From positions 109,034 to 173,033 of the forward strand of contig JAPOHD010000010.1 of the NCBI GenBank assembly GCA_026671195.1: a stretch of 64,000 nt of DNA, in the 5' to 3' direction. The notes beneath the pieces are model-generated. The model ran no database searches. It saw nothing but the letters and a program-made list of their open reading frames with translations, and had not been told where the DNA came from. The DNA comes from Draconibacterium aestuarii. Lineage in GTDB: Bacteria > Bacteroidota > Bacteroidia > Bacteroidales > Prolixibacteraceae. Of this stretch, positions 42,380 through 51,695 are shown piece by piece (positions within the stretch are counted from its first letter, which is position 1; every line of letters begins with the position of its first letter). The position numbers and the translations under genes are program-made.

Positions 42380-43339
42380 ATGTTAAAAAATAACCTGTTA
42401 TTTTCTATGCTGATCCTTCTTTCCAGTGCCGTTTTTTCGCAAGAAAGATACACAGATCCTGTTTTCGATGAGATTAATGTTGAAACACTTACTTATGCAA
42501 CCAAGGACGGTAAAGATCTGGATTTAGATATTTATGTTCCACAAGCAGACGCAGAAATAGAGCGGGTTACTTTAATTTATGTTCATGGAGGTGGTTTTAG
42601 CGGAGGAGAACGAAACCGTGAAAATATTCAGAAATTCTGTACCAGAATGGCGAACTATGGCTATGTTGTAGCATCGCTGTCGTACCGCCTAACACGAAAG
42701 GAAAAACCTACAGCATTTGGATGTGATTGCCCCTCCAGTGATAAATTAAATACTTTTTATGCTGCAGTGGAAGATGTGCAGGATGCGACCTTTTTCCTCA
42801 TTGAGAACCGCCATCAGTTTGGAATCGATCCTCAAAAAATTATTCTGGCAGGAAGTAGTGCCGGAGCTGAAACAGCATTAAACACTGCCTACCAACCACC
42901 CTATTGTTATGGATTAGACTCGGGGCCGGTTTCGTTTGCCGGTGTTATTGGAATGGCAGGAGCAATTCCCGACACTACTGTAATTTATAATGAATCAGCA
43001 GTCCCATCGTTGCTTTTTCATGGTACCGACGACCAACTTGTACCTTATTCCACTGCTCCGCATCATTACTGCAAACAAGACAAACCAGGTTATATTATTT
43101 TACACGGCTCGCATACCATTGCAGAAAAACTCCATGTGTTAAATACACCTTACTGGTTACACTCCTCGTGCGGTGCCGGTCACGAGATAGCCAGCAAACC
43201 GCTTGAAGATTATTTTGATGTGATAACCGAGTTTTGCTACATCTTTGTAGTAAAAGGCGATGGAGATGAAAGACACACTATTATTGAAGGAAAACAAAAT
43301 ACTGAAAAATATACACCCTATAATTTTTGTACAGAATGA
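42380..43339 (+). CDS. Secreted alpha/beta-hydrolase (esterase-like)
   Basis: 319 residues from ATG 42380, chosen because it gives a signal peptide (MLKNNLLFSMLILLSSAVFSQ) and lies after the terminator that covers the upstream ATG 42248. The oxyanion motif is VHGGGFSGGERN (H69 GGGF). The nucleophile is S160 in LAGSSAGAETA. A Cys-rich CDCPSSDK insertion follows the SYRL strand. The catalytic His is probably in HTIAEK or GAGHEIA near the end. It belongs to the carboxylesterase/BD-FAE-like group; the substrate is unknown. It overlaps the next gene by 4 bases (ATGA), so the two are translationally coupled. Confidence 0.85.
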   Translation: MLKNNLLFSMLILLSSAVFSQERYTDPVFDEINVETLTYATKDGKDLDLDIYVPQADAEIERVTLIYVHGGGFSGGERNRENIQKFCTRMANYGYVVASLSYRLTRKEKPTAFGCDCPSSDKLNTFYAAVEDVQDATFFLIENRHQFGIDPQKIILAGSSAGAETALNTAYQPPYCYGLDSGPVSFAGVIGMAGAIPDTTVIYNESAVPSLLFHGTDDQLVPYSTAPHHYCKQDKPGYIILHGSHTIAEKLHVLNTPYWLHSSCGAGHEIASKPLEDYFDVITEFCYIFVVKGDGDERHTIIEGKQNTEKYTPYNFCTE

Positions 43340-44169
43340 AAAAGTTAATTTTAATTGTATTATTAATGATTCCAACTGCCCTATTTGCTCAACAAATGAA
43401 CATAATTTCTTTTAACATAAGATACAATAATACCGGTGATGGAATAAATGCGTGGCCCAACCGGATTGAAATGGTAAATGGCTTGCTAAAATTTCACGAA
43501 CCTGATATTTTTGGTTTGCAGGAAGCTTTGCTCGGACAAATTCTGGATATTGAAAACGGCCTGCCCGGATACGAATGGTTTGGTGTTGGTCGCGAAGATG
43601 GCGATAAAGCCGGAGAATTTTCTCCTATATTCTTTAACAAAACCAAATTACTTTTGATTGAGAACGGACATTTCTGGCTTTCTGAAAATTGCGATAAACC
43701 GGAACTGGGATGGGATGCTGCCTGTAAGCGAATTGTAACCTGGGGAAAATTTCAATCGAAAGTAACCGGGAAACAGTTTTTTGTATTTAATACGCATTTC
43801 GACCATGTTGGCGATGAAGCCCGTAAAAACTCGGCATTCCTGATTCGGGATAAGATGAACGAATCAACTAAAGACAACGGTTTACCTGTAATTTTAACCG
43901 GCGATTTTAACTTAACTCCTGAAACAAAGCCTATTGAGCTGATTAAAGGATACATGAGCGACAGCCGCGAAATTTCGGAAGAACTACCCTATGGGCCGAT
44001 TGGAACCTTTAACGCTTTTAAATGGGATGCCCCATACGAAAAAAGAATTGACTACATTTTTGTGAACGACAGGGTAAAAGTATTAAAATACGCGGCTTTA
44101 ACCGACAACAAAGAACAACGCTGGCCTTCGGATCATATTCCGGTTTTTGTTAAAGTACAGTTGAAATAA
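43336..44169 (+). CDS. Secreted endonuclease/exonuclease/phosphatase-family protein
   Basis: 277 residues from ATG 43336, which overlaps the upstream stop codon and begins a signal peptide (MKKLILIVLLMIPTALFAQ). The metal-dependent EEP fold is clear: MNIISFNIRYNN, DIFGLQEALLGQ with the Mg-binding Glu, FNTHFDHVGDEARKNSA, LTGDFNLTPETKP, RIDYIFVN and the C-terminal WPSDHIPVFV. Members act on phosphodiesters, nucleic acids or phospholipids; the small secreted type in Bacteroidota is uncharacterised. Coupling with the hydrolase gene suggests both act outside the cytoplasm on one substrate class. Confidence 0.92.
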   Translation: MKKLILIVLLMIPTALFAQQMNIISFNIRYNNTGDGINAWPNRIEMVNGLLKFHEPDIFGLQEALLGQILDIENGLPGYEWFGVGREDGDKAGEFSPIFFNKTKLLLIENGHFWLSENCDKPELGWDAACKRIVTWGKFQSKVTGKQFFVFNTHFDHVGDEARKNSAFLIRDKMNESTKDNGLPVILTGDFNLTPETKPIELIKGYMSDSREISEELPYGPIGTFNAFKWDAPYEKRIDYIFVNDRVKVLKYAALTDNKEQRWPSDHIPVFVKVQLK

Positions 44170-44207
44170 AGGTTGTTTTTTCAAAGCTTTTCTGTTTTCT
44201 TTAAAAG

Positions 44208-45584
44208 ATGTTTGAAAAACTTAGTCAACTCATCATCACTATTTCCGATTTAATCTGGGGCGCTCCAATTCTTATTTTACTACTCGGCGGTGGATTTTAC
44301 TTTTTGGTTTATTCGCGTTTGGCACCACTGCGTTTTATAGGTCACGCTTTACAAATATTGACTGGAAAATACGACGATCCAAACGAACCGGGGCAACTGA
44401 GGCATTACCAGGCACTTTCGACAGCCCTTGCAGGAACAGTTGGAATGGGGAATGTAAGTGGGGTTGCTGTGGCCATTACCATGGGTGGCCCGGGTGCCAT
44501 TTTCTGGATGTGGGTTTCTGCTCTGCTTGGAGTGAGTACCAAATTTTTTACCTGCTCACTGGCGGTAATGTTCCGTGGCAAAGACGATGCCGGCGAAATT
44601 CAGGGAGGACCAATGTACTATATTACAGAAGGACTGGGAAAACACTGGCGACCCGTTGCCGTTTTTTTTGCATTGATGGCAATGATTGGTGTATCGCCAC
44701 TTTTTCAGGCCAACCAGCTTACACAAATGATTTCCGATGTTGTCCTCGCACCCAATAATATTGAAACATCATTTCAAACCAACCTGATCACAGGAATTGT
44801 AATTTCAATTTTCGTGGGCTTGGTTGTTATTGGAGGTATAAAACGAATAGGAAAGGTTACAGGGAAGCTGGTCCCAACTATGGTTATCGTTTACACAGTA
44901 ACTGTTTTGTATATTATTTTCTCCAACAGCTCGCAAATTATTCCTGCCTTTCAAACTATATTCCACGATGCTTTTACCGGCGATGCGGTGCTTGGAGGTA
45001 CACTTGGAGCAATTATTATTACCGGAGTTCGCAGAGCTGCTTTTTCAAACGAAGCCGGGCTAGGTACTGCTCCAATGGCTCACGGTGCAGCAAAAACCAA
45101 TGAACCCATCCGTGAAGGTTTGGTGGCCATGCTTGGCCCAATTATCGATACAATTATTGTTTGTACAATGACTGCGCTGGCAATTATCATTACAAACACC
45201 TGGATACATAGCGATGCCGATGGAATTACTTTAACCGCTCAGGCTTTCGACTCTGCCATTCCGTTTTTTGGGAAATACATTCTGGCTACTTGTGTTATTT
45301 TCTTTTCCATGTCAACCATGTTTGCTTTTCCGTACTATGGTGTAAAGTGCCTCGGATTTGTTGCCGGAACGAAATACCAAAATTTATACAACTATTTGTT
45401 TGTGGCGGTTATTATAGTTGGAGCGGTTTCAAATCTTCGGGTAATAATTGGCTTAATCGACATTGCTTTTGCATTAATGGCATTCCCAATCGTTATTTCC
45501 ACCGTACTACTTTCACCCCATGTTAAGCGAGCTTCAAAAGATTATTTTAAACGCTTAAAAGCTGAAAAATTCGCAACGAAATAA
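44208..45584 (+). CDS. AGCS-family amino-acid:cation (alanine/glycine) symporter
   Basis: 458 residues with about 10-11 membrane helices. Family landmarks are ALAGTVGMGNVSGVAVAIT in an early helix, GGPGAIFWMWVSALLGVSTKF, EIQGGPMYYITEGL, and RRAAFSNEAGLGTAPMAHGA. These transporters import alanine or glycine with Na+ or H+. It follows the phosphoesterase gene by 38 bases on the same strand and may be co-transcribed. Confidence 0.95.
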   Translation: MFEKLSQLIITISDLIWGAPILILLLGGGFYFLVYSRLAPLRFIGHALQILTGKYDDPNEPGQLRHYQALSTALAGTVGMGNVSGVAVAITMGGPGAIFWMWVSALLGVSTKFFTCSLAVMFRGKDDAGEIQGGPMYYITEGLGKHWRPVAVFFALMAMIGVSPLFQANQLTQMISDVVLAPNNIETSFQTNLITGIVISIFVGLVVIGGIKRIGKVTGKLVPTMVIVYTVTVLYIIFSNSSQIIPAFQTIFHDAFTGDAVLGGTLGAIIITGVRRAAFSNEAGLGTAPMAHGAAKTNEPIREGLVAMLGPIIDTIIVCTMTALAIIITNTWIHSDADGITLTAQAFDSAIPFFGKYILATCVIFFSMSTMFAFPYYGVKCLGFVAGTKYQNLYNYLFVAVIIVGAVSNLRVIIGLIDIAFALMAFPIVISTVLLSPHVKRASKDYFKRLKAEKFATK

Positions 45585-45654
45585 ACACAATTAGCCATTT
45601 GTTATCAGTTATCTGCTCTACAACATTAATCCAGGTTGTTGTTATTCAATATTA

Positions 45655-45689
45655 ATATTGTACTATTGTAGTATTACAATATAGCTTTA
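45655..45689 (+). promoter_or_regulatory. Promoter with nested palindromes upstream of the GntR gene (likely autoregulatory operator)
   Basis: A palindrome TACTA-TTG-TAGTA (45661-45673) is nested in ATATTG (45655-45660) and CAATAT (45677-45682). A TTG (45658-45660) and TAGCTTTA (45682-45689, one mismatch to the -7 consensus) sit on its edges with a 21-base spacer. A repressor bound here would block the promoter. Confidence 0.6.
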
Positions 45690-45704
45690 TTTCAATATTT
45701 CAAG

Positions 45705-46088
45705 ATGATAGATTTCAAATTAGATCCCAAAGCCGGCGTTCCGTTTTACAGGCAAATTATCGACCAGATAAAATATGGAATTGCCTCGGGTAAATTACAG
45801 GTTGGCGAGCAACTTCCAACTGTCCGTGGTTTGGCCGTTGAACTAAAAGTGAATTTAAACACCGTTTCGAAAGCCTACAAAGAACTTGAGATACAGAATA
45901 TTCTTGAAACACATTTAGGCTCAGGAACATTCATTGGAGATAGCGACTTTAAGATTACTCCGAAGCAAAAACAGGAAAAACTGCATAGCATTTGCCGTGA
46001 ATTTCTAACTATTGCTTCGAGCTACGGATTCACAACTACCGATTTAATCACGGAATTACATGAAATGCAAAACAGCAAAAATAAATAA
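45705..46088 (+). CDS. GntR-family regulator, YtrA-type short form
   Basis: 127 residues: an N-terminal winged helix (VPFYRQIIDQIKYGIASGKL, GEQLPTVRGLAVELKVNLNT, VSKAYKELEIQNILETHLGSG) and only a ~50-residue C-terminal helical part, as in the YtrA subfamily. Such regulators usually control the membrane or transport genes next to them. An SPFH gene follows after 18 bases and an ExbB-like gene after that. A nested palindrome directly upstream suggests autoregulation. Confidence 0.92.
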   Translation: MIDFKLDPKAGVPFYRQIIDQIKYGIASGKLQVGEQLPTVRGLAVELKVNLNTVSKAYKELEIQNILETHLGSGTFIGDSDFKITPKQKQEKLHSICREFLTIASSYGFTTTDLITELHEMQNSKNK

Positions 46089-46106
46089 CCTATAAAATCG
46101 AATGTC

Positions 46107-46988
46107 ATGCAATACAAATCAAGAAATCTCCGATTTTTTAATCCAATTTCAATAACACTACTCATAATTATGCTTGGCTTAATTGGCCTGCTATTCTATC
46201 TCGGAATAATTAACATTGTAATATTAATTCTTGCTGCAGCCTTTTCTTTTTTGATTTCCACGTCCATTCACATTGCCGATCAGTGGGAAAAAGCGGTGGT
46301 TTTACGTATGGGCAAATTTACGGGATTAAGAGGTCCCGGACCATTTGTGATTATTCCTATTATCGACCGGGTTGATAACTTCATAGACCAACGAATTCGT
46401 GTAACCGATTTTAAAGCAGAGGAAACATTAACAAAAGACACCGTGCCGGTTAACGTTGATGCCATTGTTTACTGGACAGTTTGGGACGCTGAAAAAGCAG
46501 CTCTTGAAGTTCAGGAATATGTTCGGGCGGTAGGTTACATTGCACAGACCGGGTTACGCGAAATAATAGGAAAACATGATCTGGCCGATCTGTTGCAAAA
46601 TCGTGAAAAAATTGCAGAAGCCATGCAACAAACTTTAGATGAGCACACCAATCCATGGGGAATTACCTGCCAGACTGTTGGGATTAAAGACGTAATCATT
46701 CCTACTGCCTTAGCCGATGCCATGAGTAAACAGGCGCAAGCCGAACGCGAACGTCAGGCACGTGTTATTTTGGGAACCGCCGAAACCGAAATTGCAGTAA
46801 AATTTGAAGAAGCCAGTCAACGGTATATAAATAATCCGGTGGCACTGCAGTTACGTGGAATGAATATGTTATTCGAAGGACTGAAAGAAAAAGGTTCAAT
46901 GGTAATTGTACCAAGTTCTGCACTCGACTCGATGAACTTAGGAGCAGTAGGAGGATTGGTTTCGTTAGCCAAAAGTAATGAACAGTAA
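46107..46988 (+). CDS. SPFH/band 7 (stomatin/slipin-like) membrane protein
   Basis: 293 residues. Two close hydrophobic segments at about 15-50 anchor the protein, followed by an SPFH domain (VVLRMGKFTGLRGPGPFVII, RVTDFKAEETLTKDTVPVN, VDAIVYWTVWDAEKA) and a coiled-coil stretch (ADAMSKQAQAERERQARVIL). It fits the bacterial slipin group that forms oligomers in membrane microdomains. It is 18 bases after the GntR gene and 48 bases before a membrane protein, probably all one operon. Confidence 0.93.
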   Translation: MQYKSRNLRFFNPISITLLIIMLGLIGLLFYLGIINIVILILAAAFSFLISTSIHIADQWEKAVVLRMGKFTGLRGPGPFVIIPIIDRVDNFIDQRIRVTDFKAEETLTKDTVPVNVDAIVYWTVWDAEKAALEVQEYVRAVGYIAQTGLREIIGKHDLADLLQNREKIAEAMQQTLDEHTNPWGITCQTVGIKDVIIPTALADAMSKQAQAERERQARVILGTAETEIAVKFEEASQRYINNPVALQLRGMNMLFEGLKEKGSMVIVPSSALDSMNLGAVGGLVSLAKSNEQ

Positions 46989-47036
46989 TTACTTTCATAT
47001 AATTCAAATCAGTTAAACAATTACTAAAAACAAAAA

Positions 47037-47450
47037 ATGATGTCAGTAGCCAATTTATTAAAAGAAAACTTTATCGATGGAGGTCCATTTTTTATGACAC
47101 TCCACTACCTAATGTGGATTCTTGTAATCGTGTTTACAATACTTGCTACAAAGAACTTTCGCACAACTAATCGTAATTACAAAAAACTGGAAAAGTTTAA
47201 TACCACTATCCTTTTTATTGGTGGTTTTGGATTGCTTTTTTCCTTGTTTTACCGAACCATGGGAATGTACAGTGCTTTCTCGGTTCTTGAAACAAGCAGT
47301 GATATTTCGCCAAGCCTTGTAGCCGGTGGTCTAAAAGCATCACTTATTGCTCCGCTTTATTCACTTTTTTTGTTCCTTGTTACCGGTATAATTTGGTTCA
47401 TTTTCAGACTTAAAATTATTGGGATGAAATTCGCCGGTTCATTAAATTAA
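47037..47450 (+). CDS. Three-helix membrane protein resembling MotA/TolQ/ExbB channels
   Basis: 137 residues with membrane helices at about 19-38, 53-72 and 100-125. GGFGLLFSLFYRTMGMYSAF followed by ISPSLVAGGLKASLIAPLYS resembles the third/fourth-helix region of MotA/TolQ/ExbB proteins, where a Gly-Leu-rich segment forms the proton path. The cytoplasmic domain of ExbB is missing and no ExbD partner is near. It follows the SPFH gene and is followed by a terminator. Confidence 0.65.
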   Translation: MMSVANLLKENFIDGGPFFMTLHYLMWILVIVFTILATKNFRTTNRNYKKLEKFNTTILFIGGFGLLFSLFYRTMGMYSAFSVLETSSDISPSLVAGGLKASLIAPLYSLFLFLVTGIIWFIFRLKIIGMKFAGSLN

Positions 47451-47487
47451 TAAACCTCTAGCAATAAAACAATGTTCAAAGGTTCAG

Positions 47488-47519
47488 AAAATCTTCTCTT
47501 TAGGGAGAAGATTTTTCTA
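47488..47519 (+). terminator. Terminator of the GntR-SPFH-ExbB-like unit
   Basis: AAAATCTTCTC (47488-47498) pairs perfectly with GAGAAGATTTT (47505-47515), loop TTTAGG, then TCTATTTT. Confidence 0.85.
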
Positions 47520-47570
47520 TTTTCATTCCTTTTGTTTTCGTAATTTAGGCCACTTAAAACATTCAACTTA

Positions 47571-48197
47571 ATGCAAGAAATCGGAAACTTTGAAAAGGCC
47601 TTTTACAACGATGGTTTTCAGTTGGGACTGAAGGCTATGGAATCCGGAGCTGATGAAACAGCATTGTTTTCGGCCATTCAGGAAATGTATGTTGCAATCG
47701 ATGGACTTAACGATTCACTCTCTGTTTTGGCCCGCCAGCAAGGACAAAGTATCGAATGCAAAGTTGGATGCGAATGGTGTTGCCACCAGCCGGTTTTTGC
47801 GCTGGACTACGAGCTGGATTATTTGAAAGATTTCATCAACAACTATTTTGACGACGAAACAAAAGCAGAGATAAAAGAAAAGGCTGAACGAAAACAGAAC
47901 AAGTTGGGCGGCTTAAAAGATGATGCCCTACTTAATGCAAAATCCCCTTGCCCTTTACTAAACGAAGGAGCATGTATTGCCTACGAAGCAAGGCCGATGG
48001 CATGCCGCATTTATCTTTCATCGTCGGTAAAAAGCTGCTTGAATTTTTACAATGTTCCGGATGATAAAAACAGCTACCCTGCGCTTTTGGACTTTCCTAT
48101 GCGTTTAGGCCGAATGATGAACGAAGGTTTTAAGTCGGCTCTAAAAATGAATGGAATTGTACCTGAAGAATTTAGGATTGAAGAAAAGCTGATTTAA
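47571..48197 (+). CDS. YkgJ-family cysteine-cluster protein
   Basis: 208 residues. Cysteines are grouped as CKVGCEWCC (about 64-72) and SPCPLLNEGACIAYEARPMACRIY (split by the CxxxxxxxC-type spacing), with another Cys in VKSCLNFY. This matches the zinc/iron-chelating YkgJ (UPF0153) pattern CxxxCxxCC...CP.....C.IY..RP..CR. The biochemical role is unknown; a metal site is expected. Monocistronic by position. Confidence 0.9.
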   Translation: MQEIGNFEKAFYNDGFQLGLKAMESGADETALFSAIQEMYVAIDGLNDSLSVLARQQGQSIECKVGCEWCCHQPVFALDYELDYLKDFINNYFDDETKAEIKEKAERKQNKLGGLKDDALLNAKSPCPLLNEGACIAYEARPMACRIYLSSSVKSCLNFYNVPDDKNSYPALLDFPMRLGRMMNEGFKSALKMNGIVPEEFRIEEKLI

Positions 48198-48293
48198 AAC
48201 ACAGTCATTTTATTATCCGTCAACTGGCAAATCAGCATTACGCTCAGACAGATTCCAAAATAAATTTGCAATTTCGAATTAATTAGCTAGAAT

Positions 48294-48367
48294 CTGAAAC
48301 AAGTTCAGGTTAACGTTCATTATTTGATTTTCTTTTACTTTGAAACGTTATGCTGAACTTGTTTCAG
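48294..48367. repeat. Extragenic palindrome of the CTGAAACAAGTTCAG type
   Basis: CTGAAACAAGTTCAG (48294-48308) is exactly inverted at 48353-48367, and the arms extend inward through TAACGTT with two mismatches, giving arms of 24 bases (22 matching) and a 26-base loop. Similar TGAACTTGTTTCAGCAT sequences are dispersed in many Bacteroidota genomes. It lies in the 222-base spacer between convergent genes. Confidence 0.8.
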
Positions 48368-48419
48368 CATCGCATGCCAATAGATTCAAAAAACAAGTTT
48401 GGAATGAAGGCAAAACGAA

Positions 48420-48842
48420 TTATACTTCTTCCATAACAATTCCAACCGCCTGAAACTTACTTTCCAGAATTTCCGGTGAAACAGGTCGTCCATTTCGGGA
48501 AAGTACAGTTGTAATACGCGCATTTACCATTAGCTTTTCATCCGTTTTACGAATTACCTGCTGATCGAAAATAATCCGCAAACGCCCCTGCTTTTTCATT
48601 TTCAGGCGAATTAGAAAATCATCGCCCGGACGAAGTGGAAATTTATAATCCAGCTCTGCTTTAATAACCACAGCATCAATTCCGTCGTTATGCAGCTGCG
48701 CAAAATCCACATCAGCATAATTCAAAAATTTGTGCCGGCAGTGTTCCAGGTAATTCTGGTAAACGGCATTGTTCACAATTCCCTGTATATCGCATTCATA
48801 ATCACGAACCTGAAGCTCAAGTTCAAAATGGTGGTCTTTCAT
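48420..48842 (-). CDS. Acyl-CoA thioesterase, 4-hydroxybenzoyl-CoA thioesterase family (YbgC-like)
   Basis: 140 residues from ATG 48842 (the codon at 48848 is TTG). The hotdog-fold signature is [27 protein letters not shown], in which the Asp and the [11 protein letters not shown] helix match YbgC/FadM thioesterases; [16 protein letters not shown] and [13 protein letters not shown] follow. It should hydrolyse acyl- or aryl-CoA esters. The next upstream gene on the strand ends 50 bases before it. Confidence 0.9.
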   Translation of the reverse strand: MKDHHFELELQVRDYECDIQGIVNNAVYQNYLEHCRHKFLNYADVDFAQLHNDGIDAVVIKAELDYKFPLRPGDDFLIRLKMKKQGRLRIIFDQQVIRKTDEKLMVNARITTVLSRNGRPVSPEILESKFQAVGIVMEEV

Positions 48843-48892
48843 AAACAAAACAATTGGAAGCCCGAAGCCTGAAACCCGGGATTTAAAAAAAA

Positions 48893-49507
48893 TTATTTAA
48901 TCATAAAATCGAACATCTTTTTATCTTCCAGATAACCTTCCAGATGATCGCCAATTTTAACAGGCCCAACATTTGCAGGTGTTCCGGTATATATTAAATC
49001 GCCAATTTTTAACGTTACGTATTTTGAGATATTTGCAATCAGTTCTTCAAAACCAAATAGCATTAAACCAGAATTGGATTCCTGAACCGTTTTACCATTA
49101 ATATCCAGTTTAAAATTAATCGCTTCCTCATCGGGGAAAATGGATTTAGAAAAAAAAGTACTGCTTAAGACAGCCGATTTATCAAAAGCTTTCGCTTTTT
49201 CCCAGGGCAAACCTTTGGCTTTTAACTGCGCCTGTACATCGCGGGCAGTAAAATCAATTCCCAGACCAATCTCGTCGAAATAACGATGGGCAAAACGTTT
49301 TTCAATGTTTTTGCCAATCCGGTTGATTTTAACTACCAATTCAATTTCGTGATGCACTTCGTTTGTCCAATCCGGAATATAAAACGGATCATTGTTCCGA
49401 AGCAAGGCCGTGTCAGGCTTCATAAAAAATATAGGTTCCTCAGGAACTTCATTGCCCAATTCTTTGGCATGCGCCACGTAATTTCTTCCTATACAAATTA
49501 TTTTCAT
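48893..49507 (-). CDS. Fumarylacetoacetate-hydrolase-family protein
   Basis: 204 residues from ATG 49507, where [20 protein letters not shown] matches the family N-terminus; the frame to 49570 adds an unrelated extension. The metal-binding acidic residues are in [12 protein letters not shown] and [10 protein letters not shown], and [19 protein letters not shown] closes the site. Family members cleave or decarboxylate acylpyruvates and oxaloacetate; the short single-domain form is like YcgM/FAHD1. The exact substrate is not determined by sequence. Confidence 0.92.
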   Translation of the reverse strand: MKIICIGRNYVAHAKELGNEVPEEPIFFMKPDTALLRNNDPFYIPDWTNEVHHEIELVVKINRIGKNIEKRFAHRYFDEIGLGIDFTARDVQAQLKAKGLPWEKAKAFDKSAVLSSTFFSKSIFPDEEAINFKLDINGKTVQESNSGLMLFGFEELIANISKYVTLKIGDLIYTGTPANVGPVKIGDHLEGYLEDKKMFDFMIK

Positions 49508-49664
49508 GATGCTAAGAAAGTTAGAAGACGGAAGACCGAAGCAAATCCTTAATCGGTCAACTTTCTTCATTTAATCAATAACTTTATAATTAACTCATTT
49601 CTTCATTTTTCAGCGCTCATTCACTTCTCTCCCATCAAACTGATTACTGAACTATGAATACTAT

Positions 49665-50468
49665 CTACTTACTCATCATTTTTAACTTTAACTGAGTGAG
49701 AACCTTTTTAGTGTAAAGCGGGAACTCACTGTTCAAGATCCAGCCAAAATACCCCGGTTGTTCCTGAAGTACTTGTTCAACAGGAATACCTTTGTTCTTC
49801 CCAAAATTAAATACTTCAACACCATTTTCATCGTATACAATACGTCCCACAAAATCAACATTTCGGTCGTACGACGAGAACTCGCTCAACTTGTCGATGT
49901 TGTTTACGATTGGCACCGTTTTTTTGCCTTTATCCTCAAACTCTACGTTCTCGTATTTATCGAGCTGTGCTTTTAGCACTTCGTAAGTGGCTTTGGTATC
50001 GGCCATTGCGCTGTGTGCATCAACTAAATCCTGGTTGCAATAGAATTTATATGCAGCGGCCAGAGTACGTTTTTCCATTTTATGAAAAATGGCCTGTACA
50101 TCAATAAACTTGCGTTTTTTCATGTCCACATCCACTTCGGCCCGTAAAAACTCTTCGGCCAAAAGCGGAATATCAAAACGGTTTGAGTTAAATCCACCCA
50201 AATCGCAGCCTTCAATAAATTTAGCCAGTGTTTTTGCCACCGATTTAAAAGTCGGCGCATCTTTCACATCCTCGTCGTAAATTCCATGTATTAACGATGA
50301 CTCTAGGGGAATAGGTACTTCCGGATTTATACGTAATAACTTTTCCTCTTCTGTTCCGTCAACATTTACTTTTATCAACGCAATTTCCACTATTCGATCG
50401 GTAACTATATTAATTCCGGTTGTTTCCAGATCGAGAAAAACAATTGGATTTTTTAAATGAAGTTGCAT
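49665..50468 (-). CDS. 3'-5' exonuclease of the DEDDh (DnaQ-like) family
   Basis: 267 residues. The exonuclease domain spans about 1-165: FLDLETTGINIVTDRIVEIA (first Asp and Glu), GGFNSNRFDIPLLAEEFL (second Asp) and DAHSAMADTKATYEVL (His and last Asp), the full DEDDh set. The C-terminal ~75 residues (VGRIVYDENGVEVFNFGKNKG, then YFGWILNSEFPLYTK) form a small domain seen after such nucleases in Bacteroidota. It could proofread or trim nucleic acid; it is not a dnaQ fused to polC. The dnaN gene lies upstream on the same strand, separated by a terminator. Confidence 0.93.
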   Translation of the reverse strand: MQLHLKNPIVFLDLETTGINIVTDRIVEIALIKVNVDGTEEEKLLRINPEVPIPLESSLIHGIYDEDVKDAPTFKSVAKTLAKFIEGCDLGGFNSNRFDIPLLAEEFLRAEVDVDMKKRKFIDVQAIFHKMEKRTLAAAYKFYCNQDLVDAHSAMADTKATYEVLKAQLDKYENVEFEDKGKKTVPIVNNIDKLSEFSSYDRNVDFVGRIVYDENGVEVFNFGKNKGIPVEQVLQEQPGYFGWILNSEFPLYTKKVLTQLKLKMMSK

Positions 50469-50502
50469 GCTTATATTTATTTACGAGGTTTATTACACCT
50501 CA

Positions 50503-50551
50503 AAAAAAAGGTATCTGCAAACCTAAAAACGTTTCGCAGATACCTTTTTAA
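50503..50551 (-). terminator. Terminator after dnaN
   Basis: GGTATCTGC (50510-50518) pairs perfectly with GCAGATACC (50536-50544), flanked by A and T runs on both sides, so it can stop transcription in either direction. Confidence 0.85.
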
Positions 50552-50567
50552 GATTTTTATTTATTCG

Positions 50568-51695
50568 TTATGCGTTTATCATCATCGGCATAAGTAACAT
50601 TAACATATCTTCGTCTTCTTCGTTTTCGGCAGGAAGTAACAAGCCTGCACGTGTTGGATCACTCATTTCAACCTTAACATCCGAAGTAGAAATATTACTC
50701 AAAATCTCCTGAAGGAATGTTGATTTGAAACCAATTTCGATTTCTTCTCCCTCGTATTCGCAATTTAAACGTTCTACTGCTGAAATAGAGAAATCGATAT
50801 CCTGCGCCGAAACGATCAGTTGATTTTCATTGATATTTAATTTGATAAGGTTGCTGGCTGCATTCGAAAATACAGAAACCCTTTTTACAGTATTATAAAT
50901 ATTCAAACGATCAATAACCATTTTATTCGGATTATTGGTAGGAATTACCGAGTTGTAACTTGGATAATTACCCTCAACCAAACGACAGATCAATTTGTAG
51001 TTGCTTAAAACAAAAAATGCATTTTTATCGTCGAATTCCACTTTCACGTCAAACTCTTCTTTTGGCAACAGGTTTTTCAACAAACCGGCCGGCTTTTTAG
51101 GAAGAATAAACGATGACTCAAATTCTGCTTTCGCGTCCATTCTGCGGTAACGCACCAGTTTATGCGCATCAGATGCAACAAAACTCATGTAGTCAGGTGT
51201 CAGTTCTACATAAATACCATTCATTACCGGACGCAACTCATCGTCAGCCGTGGCAAACAGGGTTCTTTCGATTCCTTTTTGCAAAGCAACGTGGCTTACA
51301 TTAATCGACGATGCACCTTCTTCGTCCAACTGAGGTTGCTCCGGAAAATCCTCGGCATTTTGCCCCATAATATTGAATTTACCGTTATCAGAGAAGATTT
51401 CAACATTAAACGAGTTATCATCAATTTGGAAAGTCAGGGGCTGTTCCGGAAACTCTTTTAACGTGTCGGTAATTAATTTTGCAGGAACTGCTACTGCACC
51501 TACTCCTTCAATATTTTCCAATTCCAGACTGGTAATCAAAGTCGATTCCAGATCGGAAGCGGTAATGGTTAATTCTGTTTCGCTCAATTGAAACAAAAAG
51601 TTATCGAGGATTGGCATTGTACTTTTGCTGCTGATTACTTTGCTAATAGCAGAAAGATGGCTCAATAATTCGGTGCTTGAAACTACAAATTTCAT
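50568..51695 (-). CDS. dnaN: DNA polymerase III beta subunit (sliding clamp)
   Basis: 375 residues, the normal length, with three clamp domains. Recognisable sequences are MKFVVSSTELLSHLSAISKV, STMPILDNFLFQLSETELTI, FVASDAHKLVRYRR, LICRLVEGNYPSYNSVIP, and the C-terminal DPTRAGLLLP, EDMLMLLMPMMI with the M-P-[MV] end typical of DnaN. It tethers polymerases to DNA. In this genome it is not beside dnaA or recF, which is common in Bacteroidota. No dnaA-box cluster was noticed nearby. Confidence 0.97.
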   Translation of the reverse strand: MKFVVSSTELLSHLSAISKVISSKSTMPILDNFLFQLSETELTITASDLESTLITSLELENIEGVGAVAVPAKLITDTLKEFPEQPLTFQIDDNSFNVEIFSDNGKFNIMGQNAEDFPEQPQLDEEGASSINVSHVALQKGIERTLFATADDELRPVMNGIYVELTPDYMSFVASDAHKLVRYRRMDAKAEFESSFILPKKPAGLLKNLLPKEEFDVKVEFDDKNAFFVLSNYKLICRLVEGNYPSYNSVIPTNNPNKMVIDRLNIYNTVKRVSVFSNAASNLIKLNINENQLIVSAQDIDFSISAVERLNCEYEGEEIEIGFKSTFLQEILSNISTSDVKVEMSDPTRAGLLLPAENEEDEDMLMLLMPMMINA

